DNA from: Actinopolymorpha cephalotaxi
Lineage (GTDB): Bacteria > Actinomycetota > Actinomycetes > Propionibacteriales > Actinopolymorphaceae
Assembly: GCF_013408535.1 (NCBI RefSeq)
Contig: NZ_JACBZA010000001.1
Location: forward strand, 2,378,850-2,442,849
Reading direction: 5' to 3'
Length of the DNA: 64,000 bases
Part shown: positions 18,950-27,689 of the stretch, in pieces
Layout: every line of letters starts with the position of its first letter
Position numbering within the stretch: position 1 is the stretch's first letter
The notes under the pieces: model-generated
The model's input: only the letters and a program-made list of their open reading frames with translations
Database searches by the model: none
What the model was told of the DNA's origin: nothing
Translations under genes and position numbers: made by a program

Positions 18950-19645
18950 TCAGCCACGCCGGGCGTACACGAACAGCTGCGTCTCCGGGTCGGCCTCTGT
19001 GCTCGCCGGCGCGTACGTGTGGTCACGCACCTCCAGCACCTCGAACCCGGCGTCCTCCACGACCGCGCGCAGGTCTGCCCGCGGGTAGCCGGTCAGGCGT
19101 ACCGGAGTGCCGAGGAACGAGAGCTCCACGTCGTCGAGATCGGCCTCGACCATGGCCAGCGCGAGGTGGCCGCCGGGCTCGAGGAGCGCGTGCAGCAGCC
19201 GCAGGGTCGCCGCCACCTCCGCACGCGGCAGCATCAGCAGCGAGAAGAACGCCACCGCCCCGGCGTACGGGCCCCAGGAGCCGTCCAGGTCGGTGACGTC
19301 GGCCCGGTGGAAGGTCGCCTCCGGCACCGCCTCCCGGGCGAGTTCCAGCATCCGTTCGGAGATGTCGATGCCGGTCACCCGAAGCCCCGCGTCGGTCAGC
19401 TGCCGGGCGGTGGGGCGCCCGGTGCCACAGCCCACGTCGAGCACCGGCGCGCCGGGTCGGAGCCGGGCGGCCAGCCAGTCACCCGCCTCGCGTTGCCCCT
19501 CCTTGTGGGGGAACACCTCGTCGTAGTGCGCACCGATCAGGTCGAACGCACGGGCCTGCGCGGCCGCACGGTCCGCGCGCACCGCCGGCGTTGCACGCGT
19601 TGCGGGCGTAGGGCCGCCGTCCGGCGGTGGGGGAGTCACGGTCAT
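18950..19645 (-). CDS. Class I SAM-dependent methyltransferase
   Basis: A 231-residue protein. PVLDVGCGTGRPTARQL (~72-88) is motif I, GIDISERMLELAR follows, and ADVTDLDGSWG and LLEPGGHLALAMVE are the later motifs. A UbiE/Tam-like small-molecule or unknown-substrate methyltransferase. ATG 19645 is chosen; the longer upstream frame lacks family similarity. Convergent with the LOG gene, 9 bases apart, and divergent from the ABC permease at 19824. Confidence 0.85.
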   Translation of the reverse strand: MTVTPPPPDGGPTPATRATPAVRADRAAAQARAFDLIGAHYDEVFPHKEGQREAGDWLAARLRPGAPVLDVGCGTGRPTARQLTDAGLRVTGIDISERMLELAREAVPEATFHRADVTDLDGSWGPYAGAVAFFSLLMLPRAEVAATLRLLHALLEPGGHLALAMVEADLDDVELSFLGTPVRLTGYPRADLRAVVEDAGFEVLEVRDHTYAPASTEADPETQLFVYARRG

Positions 19646-19823
19646 GGCTTCGATCCAACCACGGGGACCGCGGACGGCGTACCCACAACGCGGGTGCCGA
19701 TCTTGGCAGCATGTCGGCCGGGTTTGCCCAACGGGCACGCGTGGTTGACGTCGATGGGGCGCGATCGATCCACTTGCACGTGGCAGTTCGCCAGCCAGAC
19801 CTCGACGACGACACCGCGCGGAG

Positions 19824-20794
19824 GTGGGGGCGACGGCGACCCAGGTCCGAACCGACCGGCCGGGCACCGTGCGTGCGGGCCGGCCACGGCCCACCCGTTC
19901 GGTGTGGGCACAGATGTGGCGCGAACGCTGGATGTACCTCTTCATCCTTCCGGGCTTCCTGTACTTCGTCGTCTTCCGTTACCTGCCCCTGCTGGGCAAC
20001 GTCGCGGCGTTCCAGGACTACTCGCCCTACCTCGGTTTCAGCGGCAGCTCCTGGGTCGGCCTGACGAACTTCGTCAACCTGTTCACCGATCCCGACGTGG
20101 CCATCGCGTTGAAGAACACGTTGGTGATCAGCCTGCTGCAGATCGTCTTCGCGTTCCCGGCGCCGATCCTGCTGGCGTTGTTGCTGAACAGCATCATGAG
20201 CTGCCGGGTCCGCCGCTTCGTGCAGTCGGTGGTCTACCTGCCGCACTTCATCGGCTGGGTCATCCTGATCTCCTTGTGGCAGGAGATTCTCGGCGGTGCG
20301 GGCCTTGTCAACCAGATCCTGCAGTCCTTCGGCGCGGGCCCGATCGACTGGATGTCCAACCCGGAGACGTTCAAGCTGCTGGTGGTGGCCCAGGTGATCT
20401 GGAAGGAGATCGGCTGGGGACCATCATCTTCCTGGCCGCGATCACCCAGATCGACCCGCAGTTGTACGAGGCGGTGGTGGTCGACGGCGCCAACGCGTGG
20501 CGGCGCATCTGGCACGTCACGCTGCCCGGCATCGTCAACGTCATCGTGCTGCTGCTGATCCTGCGCCTGGGCAGCGTGCTGACCGTCGGGTTCGAGCAGA
20601 TCCTGCTGCAACAGCCCGCGGTGGGCGCCGACGCCGCGCAGGTCCTGGACACGTTCGTCTACTACCGCGGCGTTCTCGGCGGCGACTGGGGACTGTCCAC
20701 CACCGTCGGTCTGGTCAAGGGGCTCATCGGCACCGTGCTGGTGATCGGGGCGAACCGGTTGGCCAAGCGGGCCGGCACGGGAGGGGTGTTCTAG
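19824..20794 (+). pseudogene. LplB-type sugar ABC transporter permease, interrupted by a -1 frameshift
   Basis: The first frame (GTG 19824) encodes the typical N-terminal half: WMYLFILPGFLYFVVFRYLPLLGNVAAFQDY, several membrane helices and the motif before KEIGWG. At 20411-20420 (CGGCTGGGGA) one base is missing relative to the expected Trp-Gly-Thr codons; the next frame continues perfectly with TIIFLAAITQIDPQLYEAVVVDGANAWRRIWHVTLPGI (the EAA-type loop) to the stop at 20792-20794. The combined product would be ~323 residues, normal for the family. Everything else is intact, so this is either a recent mutation, a sequencing error in a G run, or recoding. The stop abuts the next permease start. 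Confidence 0.85.
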
Positions 20795-21697
20795 ATGGCG
20801 TCGACGACGATGCGCCCACCCTGGATGGAGAAACCGTCGGCGGTGGCACAGACGGCGAAGACGGTCGTGCTGGTTCTGCTGACCGTCGTGATGCTGGCGC
20901 CGTTCGTCTACGTGATCGCGGTGAGCTTCTCCTCGCCACAGGACGTGCGGGAAGGCGGGCTGATCCTCTTCCCCGCCAACCCCACGCTGGCCGCGTACAA
21001 GGCGGTGCTCGGTGGCAGCAGCGTGGTCGGCCGGTCGTTGGTGGTGAGTCTCGGCGTCACCTTCGTGGGAACGACGCTGAGCATGGCGATGACGGTGCTG
21101 ATGGCGTACGGCCTGAGCCGGACCCGGGAGGTGCCGGGCAGCAGGTTCATTCTCATCCTGGTCCTCGGCACGTTGCTGTTCGGAGCGGGCATCATCCCGA
21201 ACTTCCTGCTGGTGAAGCAGCTCGGCCTGCTGGACACCTACGCGTCGCTGATCCTGCCCGGCGTCATCAACGCGTTCAACCTGGTGGTGATCCGCAACTT
21301 CTTCATGGAGATCCCCATGGAGCTGTACGACTCCGCGCGGATGGACGGCGCCAACGAGCTCCAGATCCTGGTGCGGATCGTGCTGCCGCTGTCCAAGGCC
21401 GTGATCGCGGTGATCGCGTTGTTCTACGCGGTTGCGTACTGGAACGAGTTCTTCAACGCCCTGCTGTACCTCAACGACACCGCCAAGTGGCCGGTCCAAC
21501 TGGTGCTCCGGCAGTTCGTCCTGGAGGGCTCGCCGCTGGCCGATGCCGTACGGCAGGAAGCGAACGCCCAGCCGCCGCCCGCGCAGACCGTGCAGATGGC
21601 GATCGTGGTGCTGGCCACGGCGCCGATCCTGGTGGTCTACCCGTTCGTGCAGAAGTACTTCACCAAGGGCGTGCTGACCGGCGCCGTCAAGGGCTGA
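20795..21697 (+). CDS. Carbohydrate ABC transporter permease, LplC/AraQ type
   Basis: A 300-residue inner-membrane protein with about six helices; VVMLAPFVYVIAVSFSS at the N-terminus and the EAA motif region ELYDSARMDGANELQILVRIVLPLSKA (~175-200). The ATG at 20795 immediately follows the TAG of the upstream permease, and the solute-binding protein begins 10 bases after its stop. With its partners it imports an oligosaccharide. The ATPase is not here, so a shared MsiK-like ATPase elsewhere is probable. Confidence 0.93.
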   Translation: MASTTMRPPWMEKPSAVAQTAKTVVLVLLTVVMLAPFVYVIAVSFSSPQDVREGGLILFPANPTLAAYKAVLGGSSVVGRSLVVSLGVTFVGTTLSMAMTVLMAYGLSRTREVPGSRFILILVLGTLLFGAGIIPNFLLVKQLGLLDTYASLILPGVINAFNLVVIRNFFMEIPMELYDSARMDGANELQILVRIVLPLSKAVIAVIALFYAVAYWNEFFNALLYLNDTAKWPVQLVLRQFVLEGSPLADAVRQEANAQPPPAQTVQMAIVVLATAPILVVYPFVQKYFTKGVLTGAVKG

Positions 21698-21707
21698 GGG
21701 GCCGCGG

Positions 21708-23378
21708 ATGCAGGAGCTGAGGGAGGGGCTGAGCCGGCGGCGGTTCCTGGCCGCGGCGGGACTGGGTGCCGCGGGCGCCCTGGCTGGGTGTTCGGGCGAG
21801 GCGGCCGGCGGCTTCCGGCACAGCCACCCGCTGCGGTTGCCGCTGGAGGCACCGCAGCCCACGGTGCGGGGCGCGATCCCGAGCGGGGTCGACGGCGTGC
21901 CCACGGCGTACCGCCGGTTCGTCTCCCCGCCGTACCGCTCGGTGCACACCACACCCGGAAGCGGCGGCCCGGTCACGACGTTCCAGATCCTCTACGGCCC
22001 GCCGCCCACCCCGCTCGAGCACAACCCGTGGTGGCAGGAGCTGAACCGCCGGCTCGGCGTGGAGATCCGGCCGACGCTGGTGCCGGACGCCAGTCTCGGC
22101 GACAAGCTGCAGACCACGATCGCCAGCGGTCAGCTGCCCGACCTGACCTACGTCCACCTAGGCCTGGCACCCGCCGCGCTGCGGGTGATCCGGCAAGGTG
22201 CGTTCACCGACCTCACGCCCTACATCGGCGGCGACGCGGTGAAGGAGTTCCCCAACCTCGCCCGGCTTCCGTCGTACATGTGGCGCAACTCCTCCATCGA
22301 GGGCGGCATCTACGGCGTGCCGCGAGTGATCCCGATCGTCAACGGTCAGATCGGCTTGTACCGCAGGGACTGGGCGCGCAAGCTCGGCTACCCCGACCCG
22401 CCGGCCAACGCCGACGAGGTGCTCGAGCTGTTCACCGCGTACGCCAAGGGCGACCCGGACGGCAACTCCCGCGTGCAGACGTGGGGTTTCGGCAACGTCG
22501 ACACCACCCTCGTCCAGCAGATGTTCGGGGTGCCGAACGTGTGGCGCAAGGATTCGAACGGCCGGCTGGTCAACGCCATCGAGACCGACGAGTTCGAGGA
22601 GGCGCTGCGTTTCCTGTCGAGGATGTGGAAGGCCGGCGTCTACCACCCCGACGCGGCGACCATGCAGTTCCAGAAGGTGCAGGACCTGTTCATGTCCGGG
22701 CGGACAGGTTATTTCGCGCAGGGGTACATCCCGATGTTCGGCCGCACCGGCACCCGCGGCGGCCTGCGCAAGACCCAGCCGCACGCCGACGCCTACCCCC
22801 TGCTCCCGCCGGGCCACGACGGCGGCAAACCGCGGATCTTCCAGGGACCGGGGTACTTCGGTTTCATGGCGATCCCGTCGAAGGTGGGGGAGAACACCGA
22901 ACGCGCCAAGGAGTTGTTGCGGGTCCTGGACTACTACGCCGCGCCGTTCGGCAGCGAGGAGTACGTCTTCATGACGTACGGCATCGAGGGCCGGCAGTTC
23001 CGCTACGACGGACAGGGCAACCCGGTGAGTGTCGACGACGACCGGGTGGCCAACTGGAGCACGCTCAGCTACATGTGCCAGACGATGGAGAACGCGTTCT
23101 ACTACCCGGGCGCTCCCGAGGACGCGGTCCTCGCCCAGGACATGCTGAAGAAGGCGGTCCAGCTGTCGGTGCCCAACCCGACGCTCGGCCTGGTGTCCAA
23201 CCTCGCGATCAGCCGCGGCGCCGCGCTGTCGCAGTACAACTCCGACCGGCAGACCGGGATCGTCACCGGCCGGGAGCCGATCCGCGCCCTGGCGGAGTGG
23301 CGGAAGGGCTGGCGCGAGCGCGGCGGCGACCAGATCCGCACGGAGTACGAGGAGGCGCTGGCCCGGCTGAGCGGCTGA
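21708..23378 (+). CDS. Extracellular solute-binding lipoprotein, LplA type, Tat-exported
   Basis: A 556-residue family 1-like binding protein. The N-terminus has a twin-arginine signal (SRRRFLAAAG) and a lipobox (ALAGC, Cys ~28), so it is a Tat-exported lipoprotein on the outer face of the membrane. Later blocks such as WWQELNRRLGVEIRPTLVPDA, GIYGVPRVIPIVNGQIGLYRRDW and GPGYFGFMAIPSK match LplA-like oligosaccharide binders. It is the last gene of the permease-permease-SBP operon. The TGA stop lies inside the start of a tandem repeat array. Confidence 0.92.
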   Translation: MQELREGLSRRRFLAAAGLGAAGALAGCSGEAAGGFRHSHPLRLPLEAPQPTVRGAIPSGVDGVPTAYRRFVSPPYRSVHTTPGSGGPVTTFQILYGPPPTPLEHNPWWQELNRRLGVEIRPTLVPDASLGDKLQTTIASGQLPDLTYVHLGLAPAALRVIRQGAFTDLTPYIGGDAVKEFPNLARLPSYMWRNSSIEGGIYGVPRVIPIVNGQIGLYRRDWARKLGYPDPPANADEVLELFTAYAKGDPDGNSRVQTWGFGNVDTTLVQQMFGVPNVWRKDSNGRLVNAIETDEFEEALRFLSRMWKAGVYHPDAATMQFQKVQDLFMSGRTGYFAQGYIPMFGRTGTRGGLRKTQPHADAYPLLPPGHDGGKPRIFQGPGYFGFMAIPSKVGENTERAKELLRVLDYYAAPFGSEEYVFMTYGIEGRQFRYDGQGNPVSVDDDRVANWSTLSYMCQTMENAFYYPGAPEDAVLAQDMLKKAVQLSVPNPTLGLVSNLAISRGAALSQYNSDRQTGIVTGREPIRALAEWRKGWRERGGDQIRTEYEEALARLSG

Positions 23379-23506
23379 GCGGCTGAGCGGCTGAGTTGCA
23401 GTGCGGCTGAGTTGCAGTGCGGCTGAGTTGCAGTGCGGCTGAGTTGCAGTGCGGCTGAGTTGCAGTGCGGCTGAGTGGCAGTGCGGCTGAGTGGCGATGC
23501 GGTTGA
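23371..23506. repeat. 16-bp tandem repeat array after the lplA-like gene
   Basis: Three 8-bp GCGGCTGA units (23371-23394; the first contains the stop codon) pass into units of GCGGCTGAGTTGCAGT at 23387-23402, 23403-23418, 23419-23434, 23435-23450 and 23451-23466, then two degenerate copies (23467-23498). There are no spacers, so this is not CRISPR. It fills most of the gap between two convergent genes. Confidence 0.92.
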
Positions 23507-23523
23507 GCGGCTCGGTGGGCCTG

Positions 23524-24444
23524 TCAACCCTCGCTTGCCGAGGGCGGCGGTGTCGGCGGATTCGGATTCGGAGGTGGTGGCGGCGGAGACGGCGGGCCGC
23601 CGATCACGTCCTTCACGTTGTCCCACCAGGTGCGCCGGTCGGCGGGATATCTCGCCCGGGACCGGGCGCGCCGCCGCGAGTCCTCCGCGTCCAGGCGGTG
23701 TGCCCAGGGTGAGTTGGGCTTGGCCAGCCGGAACGCTGCGATCATGGCCACCAACGGTACGAACACCCCGATCAGGCCGGTGCTCAGCTTCCCCTTCGCG
23801 ATGGCGACGAGGGAAAAGGCCAGGTTGGTCGCGATCGCCACGGCCGCGGCTGCTGTCCCGGTGGCTCCGGTGGTGTCCAGCGGGCTCGCGCCGAGCAACA
23901 GCAGGATCCCGATCGTGGCGGCCACCAGCACGGCGTCCACCGAGCGGCGGCCCTCCCGGGTCCAGTACACGTCCTCCAGGTAGAGCCACAGCGCGAACTC
24001 GTCCAGCGTGAGCGCGGCGCCGGCGGCGAAGATCACCGCCACCACCTGCTGGGCCGGCGGCTCCGGCCGGTAGGCGAACTCCGCGGTGGCAGCGCCGATC
24101 ATCAAGAAGATCCCGTAGACCGCGTGGTGAACGTGGACCCCGCCGAGCTGGGTGTCCCGGAACGGCCCGCGCCCGGAGCGGATCAGCCGCGTCACCGTGC
24201 GGGTCACCATGAACGTGACGAGGAACGAGACCAGCATCCAGAGCACCGTCTCGCGCCCGCCGAGCGTCAGCCTGAGGTCGACGTCCGCGGTGGGCGTGTG
24301 CACGCTCACCGCTGCCGGTCCGCCCGGCCGGACCGGCACGCCCGCCTGCGCCTGCACGTCTGCCCACGCCGGCACGCCCGCCTGCGCCGGCACGCCTGCC
24401 CACGCACGCAAGCCCGCCCACAACGCCACGCCTGTCGCGATCAT
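23524..24444 (-). CDS. Multi-pass membrane protein of unknown function
   Basis: A 306-residue protein not assigned to a family. ATG 24444 starts an N-terminal segment with repeats of the type AQAGVP/AWADVQ, encoded by degenerate ~15-base DNA repeats. Then come about six hydrophobic helices: a segment ending in RTVTRLIRSG, VHVHHAVYGIFLMIGAATAEF, FAAGAALTLDEFALWLYLEDVYW and two more. His residues in VHVHH and acidic residues in LDEF and YLED could form a membrane metal or proton site. The C-terminus is a Pro-rich tail. It is convergent with the SBP gene across the repeat array. Confidence 0.7.
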   Translation of the reverse strand: MIATGVALWAGLRAWAGVPAQAGVPAWADVQAQAGVPVRPGGPAAVSVHTPTADVDLRLTLGGRETVLWMLVSFLVTFMVTRTVTRLIRSGRGPFRDTQLGGVHVHHAVYGIFLMIGAATAEFAYRPEPPAQQVVAVIFAAGAALTLDEFALWLYLEDVYWTREGRRSVDAVLVAATIGILLLLGASPLDTTGATGTAAAAVAIATNLAFSLVAIAKGKLSTGLIGVFVPLVAMIAAFRLAKPNSPWAHRLDAEDSRRRARSRARYPADRRTWWDNVKDVIGGPPSPPPPPPNPNPPTPPPSASEG

Positions 24445-24589
24445 GGCCCCCCGCCTCGCGTCCAGGCTATTGCCGCGGTCGGTGTGCCGTCGCGCCTTGC
24501 GTGGCAGTGGACGTCGCTGGAAACTGAACCCATTGCCGTCCGACACTTTTCGAGGCGGCCCACGACGCAAGCCCGGGCTGGAGGTGCTC

Positions 24590-25690
24590 ATGACCGAACG
24601 ACTGCCGGTCAACGTCGTCGCCTCGATGGACGGCGTGCTCCGGCAGACCGCCGCCTCGGCGGTGCTGTGGGACTTCCCCCGCGGCGTCGTCGTGCAGCAC
24701 GACCTGGCCCGTACCGGACACGACGACCTGCTCCACCGGCTCGTCTACGACGTCGGGGGAGTGCTGGAGGACACCGGCGTCCCGCTCGACCACGCCTGCC
24801 TCAGCTGCGCCCTGCGCGAGGATGTCGTACCCACCGTGGTGCGGCTCGCGCGCAGCGGACGCTGGGACCGCATCGTGGTGTCCCTGCCGGTGACCGCCGA
24901 GCCCGGTTTGGTGCGCGATGCCCTGCGCGGGTCCGTTGTCGGCGGAAGCCAGGTTGCCGATCTCGTGACGTTCGCCGGGGTCCTGACCGTCGTCGACCTC
25001 AGCCGGCTGGTCGACGACCTGTTCGGTGACGACCTTCTGGCCGAGCGTGGCATCGCCCTGACCGACGACGACCGGCGTGCGGTGGGCGAGGCGCTCGCGC
25101 ACCAGATCGAGTGCGCCGACGTGGTGGCCACCCGCGCCGACCGGGTGCCCGACGCCCGCGAGCTCGCCGTGCTCCGCCATCTCACCGCGCCCAGCGCGGT
25201 GTGCGCCGACCTGCACAACCTCGACCTGGCCCGCACCCTCGACCGCCCCGCGCGCGGCTGCGGCCCCCAGCGGGGCGACTACCGCCGGGCCGCACCCTCC
25301 GGCGCCGCCGACAACCACGGCGTGTGGACGCTGGAGCTCACCTCGTGGCGGCCGGTCCACCCCGCGCGGCTGCACGACCGGATCGGCGAGCTCGCCGGCG
25401 GGCGGCAGCGCAGCCGCGGGTGGTTCTGGCTGCCGACCCGCCCGCACGCGGTGTGCGGCTGGGACAACGCCGGCGGGCAACTCAGCATCGGCACGGTCGG
25501 CCGGTGGGAGGCCGGTGACCGGCAGACCCGGATCCTGGTCACCGGGATCGAGGACGTCCAGGAGCAGGTGCGGGCGGCCTTCGACGCCGTGCTGATGACC
25601 GACTCCGAGCTCGCCCGGGGGCTCGACCACTGGGAGCGGCACGACGACGGCTTCTCGCCGTGGCTCGGCGACGACGACCGCGCCGCCTGA
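24590..25690 (+). CDS. COG0523/CobW-like protein without an intact P-loop
   Basis: A 366-residue protein. It retains the CxxC metal motif region DHACLSCALREDVVPTVVRLA (~63-83), VLTVVDLSRLVDDLF, VVATRADRV (TKxD-like position, altered) and a CobW C-terminal domain (WRPVHPARLHDRIGELAGG, RGWFWLPTRP). The N-terminus reads VNVVASMDGVLRQTAAS where G3E GTPases have GxxGxGKT, so nucleotide binding is doubtful. COG0523 proteins insert or traffic Zn, Co or Fe. GGAGG at 24580-24584 supports the ATG at 24590. No zinc-regulon neighbour is seen. Confidence 0.8.
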   Translation: MTERLPVNVVASMDGVLRQTAASAVLWDFPRGVVVQHDLARTGHDDLLHRLVYDVGGVLEDTGVPLDHACLSCALREDVVPTVVRLARSGRWDRIVVSLPVTAEPGLVRDALRGSVVGGSQVADLVTFAGVLTVVDLSRLVDDLFGDDLLAERGIALTDDDRRAVGEALAHQIECADVVATRADRVPDARELAVLRHLTAPSAVCADLHNLDLARTLDRPARGCGPQRGDYRRAAPSGAADNHGVWTLELTSWRPVHPARLHDRIGELAGGRQRSRGWFWLPTRPHAVCGWDNAGGQLSIGTVGRWEAGDRQTRILVTGIEDVQEQVRAAFDAVLMTDSELARGLDHWERHDDGFSPWLGDDDRAA

Positions 25691-25778
25691 GCCCGGCTTC
25701 TGAGCCGGCCTGAGCTGCTCCCTGTGCTGCCCGCCTGAGCCGGCCTGAGGTCCGAGCGTTTGGCCGACCCCGGCGCGG

Positions 25779-26774
25779 TCAGTTGGGCGCGGCCAGGGAG
25801 AGCGCGAAGTCGTCCTGCGGGTCGGTCCACCACGCCTCGAGCGTGAACCCGGCCTCGGTGAGCTCGCGCTCCACGACCTCGCGGCGGAACTTCGCGGAGA
25901 TCTCGGTGCGCATCTCCTCACCCTCGGCGAACTCCACCGTCAGGTCGAGGTCGGCGACCCGGACCGTCTGCGCCTTCCGTGACCGAAGGCGCATCTCGAT
26001 CCATTCCTCCTCGGCGTTCCACACCGCTATGTGGTCGAACGCCTCCGGCTCGAAGTCGGCGTGCAAGGAGTCGTTGACGACCCGCAGCACGTTGCGGTTG
26101 AACTCCGCCGTCACACCGGACGCGTCGTCGTAGGCCCGCACCAGCCGCGTCAGGTCGGTCACCAGGCCGGTGCCGAGTAGCAGGCGGTCGGCCGGCCCCA
26201 GCCCGGACCGCACCGCGCCGAGGAAGCGGGCCCGCTGTGCCGGTGCGAGGTTGCCGATCGTGCCGCCCAGGAAGGCCACCAGGCGGGTGCCCTCCTGCGG
26301 GAGCAGTCCCAGGTGGCGTTCGAAGTCGGCGATGACGCCGTGCATGGCCATCCCGGGGTAGTCGGCCCGCAGGGACTCGATCGCACCGAGCAGGGCGCTC
26401 TCACTGACGTCCACGGGCACGTAGCGGGCCAGCCGGCCGGTCGAGCGCATCCCGTCCAGGAGCAGCCTGGTCTTGGTCGAGGAGCCCGATCCCAGCTCCA
26501 CCAGGGTGTCGGCGTCGGCGAGCTTGGTGATCTCGGTTGCCTGGGCAGCGAGGATCGACTCTTCGGTACGAGTCGGGTAATACTCCTCCAGCGTGGTGAT
26601 CTGCTCGAACAGCTCACTTCCCCGCGCGTCGTAAAAGTACTTCGGTGGAAGGGTTTTCGGCGTCCGGCTCAGGCCTTCGGCGACGTCGTGGGCGAGGCTC
26701 GCCTCGAGGTCGGCGGCGGTGAGGTGGCGGGTGATCTCCGGTGCTTCACGGGAAACGGTCACGCGGGCCTCCAT
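25779..26774 (-). CDS. egtD: L-histidine N-alpha-methyltransferase (ergothioneine)
   Basis: A 331-residue protein. PPKYFYDARGSELFEQITTLEEYYPTRTEESIL (~42-74) is the EgtD signature, followed by a SAM site (LVELGSGSSTKTRLLLDG), PVDVSESALLGAIESL and FLGGTIGNLAP. It trimethylates histidine to hercynine, the first step of ergothioneine synthesis. Starts are ambiguous: ATG 26774 has GAAGG seven bases upstream, and GTG 26762 has GGAGG five bases upstream. It is separated from egtC by 171 bases containing a 12-14-base repeat. Confidence 0.96.
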   Translation of the reverse strand: MEARVTVSREAPEITRHLTAADLEASLAHDVAEGLSRTPKTLPPKYFYDARGSELFEQITTLEEYYPTRTEESILAAQATEITKLADADTLVELGSGSSTKTRLLLDGMRSTGRLARYVPVDVSESALLGAIESLRADYPGMAMHGVIADFERHLGLLPQEGTRLVAFLGGTIGNLAPAQRARFLGAVRSGLGPADRLLLGTGLVTDLTRLVRAYDDASGVTAEFNRNVLRVVNDSLHADFEPEAFDHIAVWNAEEEWIEMRLRSRKAQTVRVADLDLTVEFAEGEEMRTEISAKFRREVVERELTEAGFTLEAWWTDPQDDFALSLAAPN

Positions 26775-26800
26775 CGTCGGGCCTTCGTCAAGGCGAACTT

Positions 26801-26850
26801 TCGGTGCGTATCTCGGTGCGTACGTCTCGGTGCGTACATCTCGGCGCGAA
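26801..26850. repeat. Short degenerate repeat between egtD and egtC
   Basis: TCGGTGCGTA-type units begin at 26801, 26813, 26827 and 26841 (the last altered to TCGGCGCGAA), spaced 12-14 bases, upstream of egtD. No function is evident. Confidence 0.65.
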
Positions 26851-26948
26851 CGTTCCTGAGCCGGTCCTGCCGGCAGGACGCACTCCGTCAGGGCAGGGTT
26901 TCGCCGGTTGCGCGGCCTTTGCCTGGTTGGGGTTTCGTACCACCGGCA

Positions 26949-27677
26949 CTACAGCGAGGTGACCACCACACCATGCCGGTCGACCTCCACCAGGGACCGG
27001 GGCGGGACCGGTGCCCAGGCCGGGTCGTCGTCGCAGGGTTCGGAGGCCAGCAGCACACCGTCCGCGGTCTCGTGCACGAACAACGTGTCGCCGTACGTCG
27101 TGCCCGCGACGCGTTCGCCGTCGCCGGCCAGCAGGTTGAGCCGGCCACCGCCCAGCTCGGCGACCTCGCGGGTGACCCGGGCCAGCCCGTCGCCGAGACC
27201 GCACCCGCTCTCCCAGCGGGCCACGGCGAGTCCGAACAGCAGCGCGGAGTCGACCGGGGCGAGCGCGTCCGGCACCCACGACACCTCGTCCCGCAGCGCC
27301 TTGCGGGCCAGCGGTAGGTCGCCCAGCGCGCCGTTGTGGCTGAACAGCCAGCGCCCGTGGGTGAACGGCGCCGCTCCGGACTCCTCCGAGGGGTAGCCGG
27401 GCGTGGCCGAGCGCACCGCGGCCACCACGCAGCCGGCGTCGACGGTGGGCGCGAGGCTGGCGAAGGACTGGTCGGCCCACATCGGCTGGGCCCGCCGGTA
27501 GCGGACGGGCTCGGACCGGCGGGGGGTGTACCAGCCGACCCCGAAGCCGTCGACGTTGATGGTGCCGTGTTGCTGCCGGCGTGGCGCGTACGCCTGCACT
27601 CCGAGGGAGTACGGCGGGTCGAGGACCAGCTCCTGCAGCGTACGTGGCTGCCCGAGATAGGCGAGATGACGACACAT
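26949..27677 (-). CDS. egtC: Gamma-glutamyl-hercynylcysteine sulfoxide hydrolase
   Basis: A 242-residue class II glutamine amidotransferase-type protein beginning MCRHLAYLG, so Cys2 becomes the N-terminal nucleophile. VDGFGVGWYTPRRSEPVRYRR, HGRWLFSHNGALGDLP (~91-106) and ALLFGLAVARWESG match EgtC. It removes glutamate from the gamma-glutamyl sulfoxide intermediate. ATG 27677 lies 12 bases after the egtB stop. Confidence 0.95.
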   Translation of the reverse strand: MCRHLAYLGQPRTLQELVLDPPYSLGVQAYAPRRQQHGTINVDGFGVGWYTPRRSEPVRYRRAQPMWADQSFASLAPTVDAGCVVAAVRSATPGYPSEESGAAPFTHGRWLFSHNGALGDLPLARKALRDEVSWVPDALAPVDSALLFGLAVARWESGCGLGDGLARVTREVAELGGGRLNLLAGDGERVAGTTYGDTLFVHETADGVLLASEPCDDDPAWAPVPPRSLVEVDRHGVVVTSL

Positions 27678-27689
27678 GGGACCTCCCTC

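Noticed and set aside
19660-19823. CACGTG-centred near-palindrome (about 19775) as a LacI-type operator for the sugar ABC genes
   Set aside because: The arms are imperfect and no LacI-family regulator is nearby; too weak to list.
23371-23506. Possible CRISPR array
   Set aside because: The 16-bp units are directly adjacent with no unique spacers and there are no cas genes; it is a simple tandem repeat.
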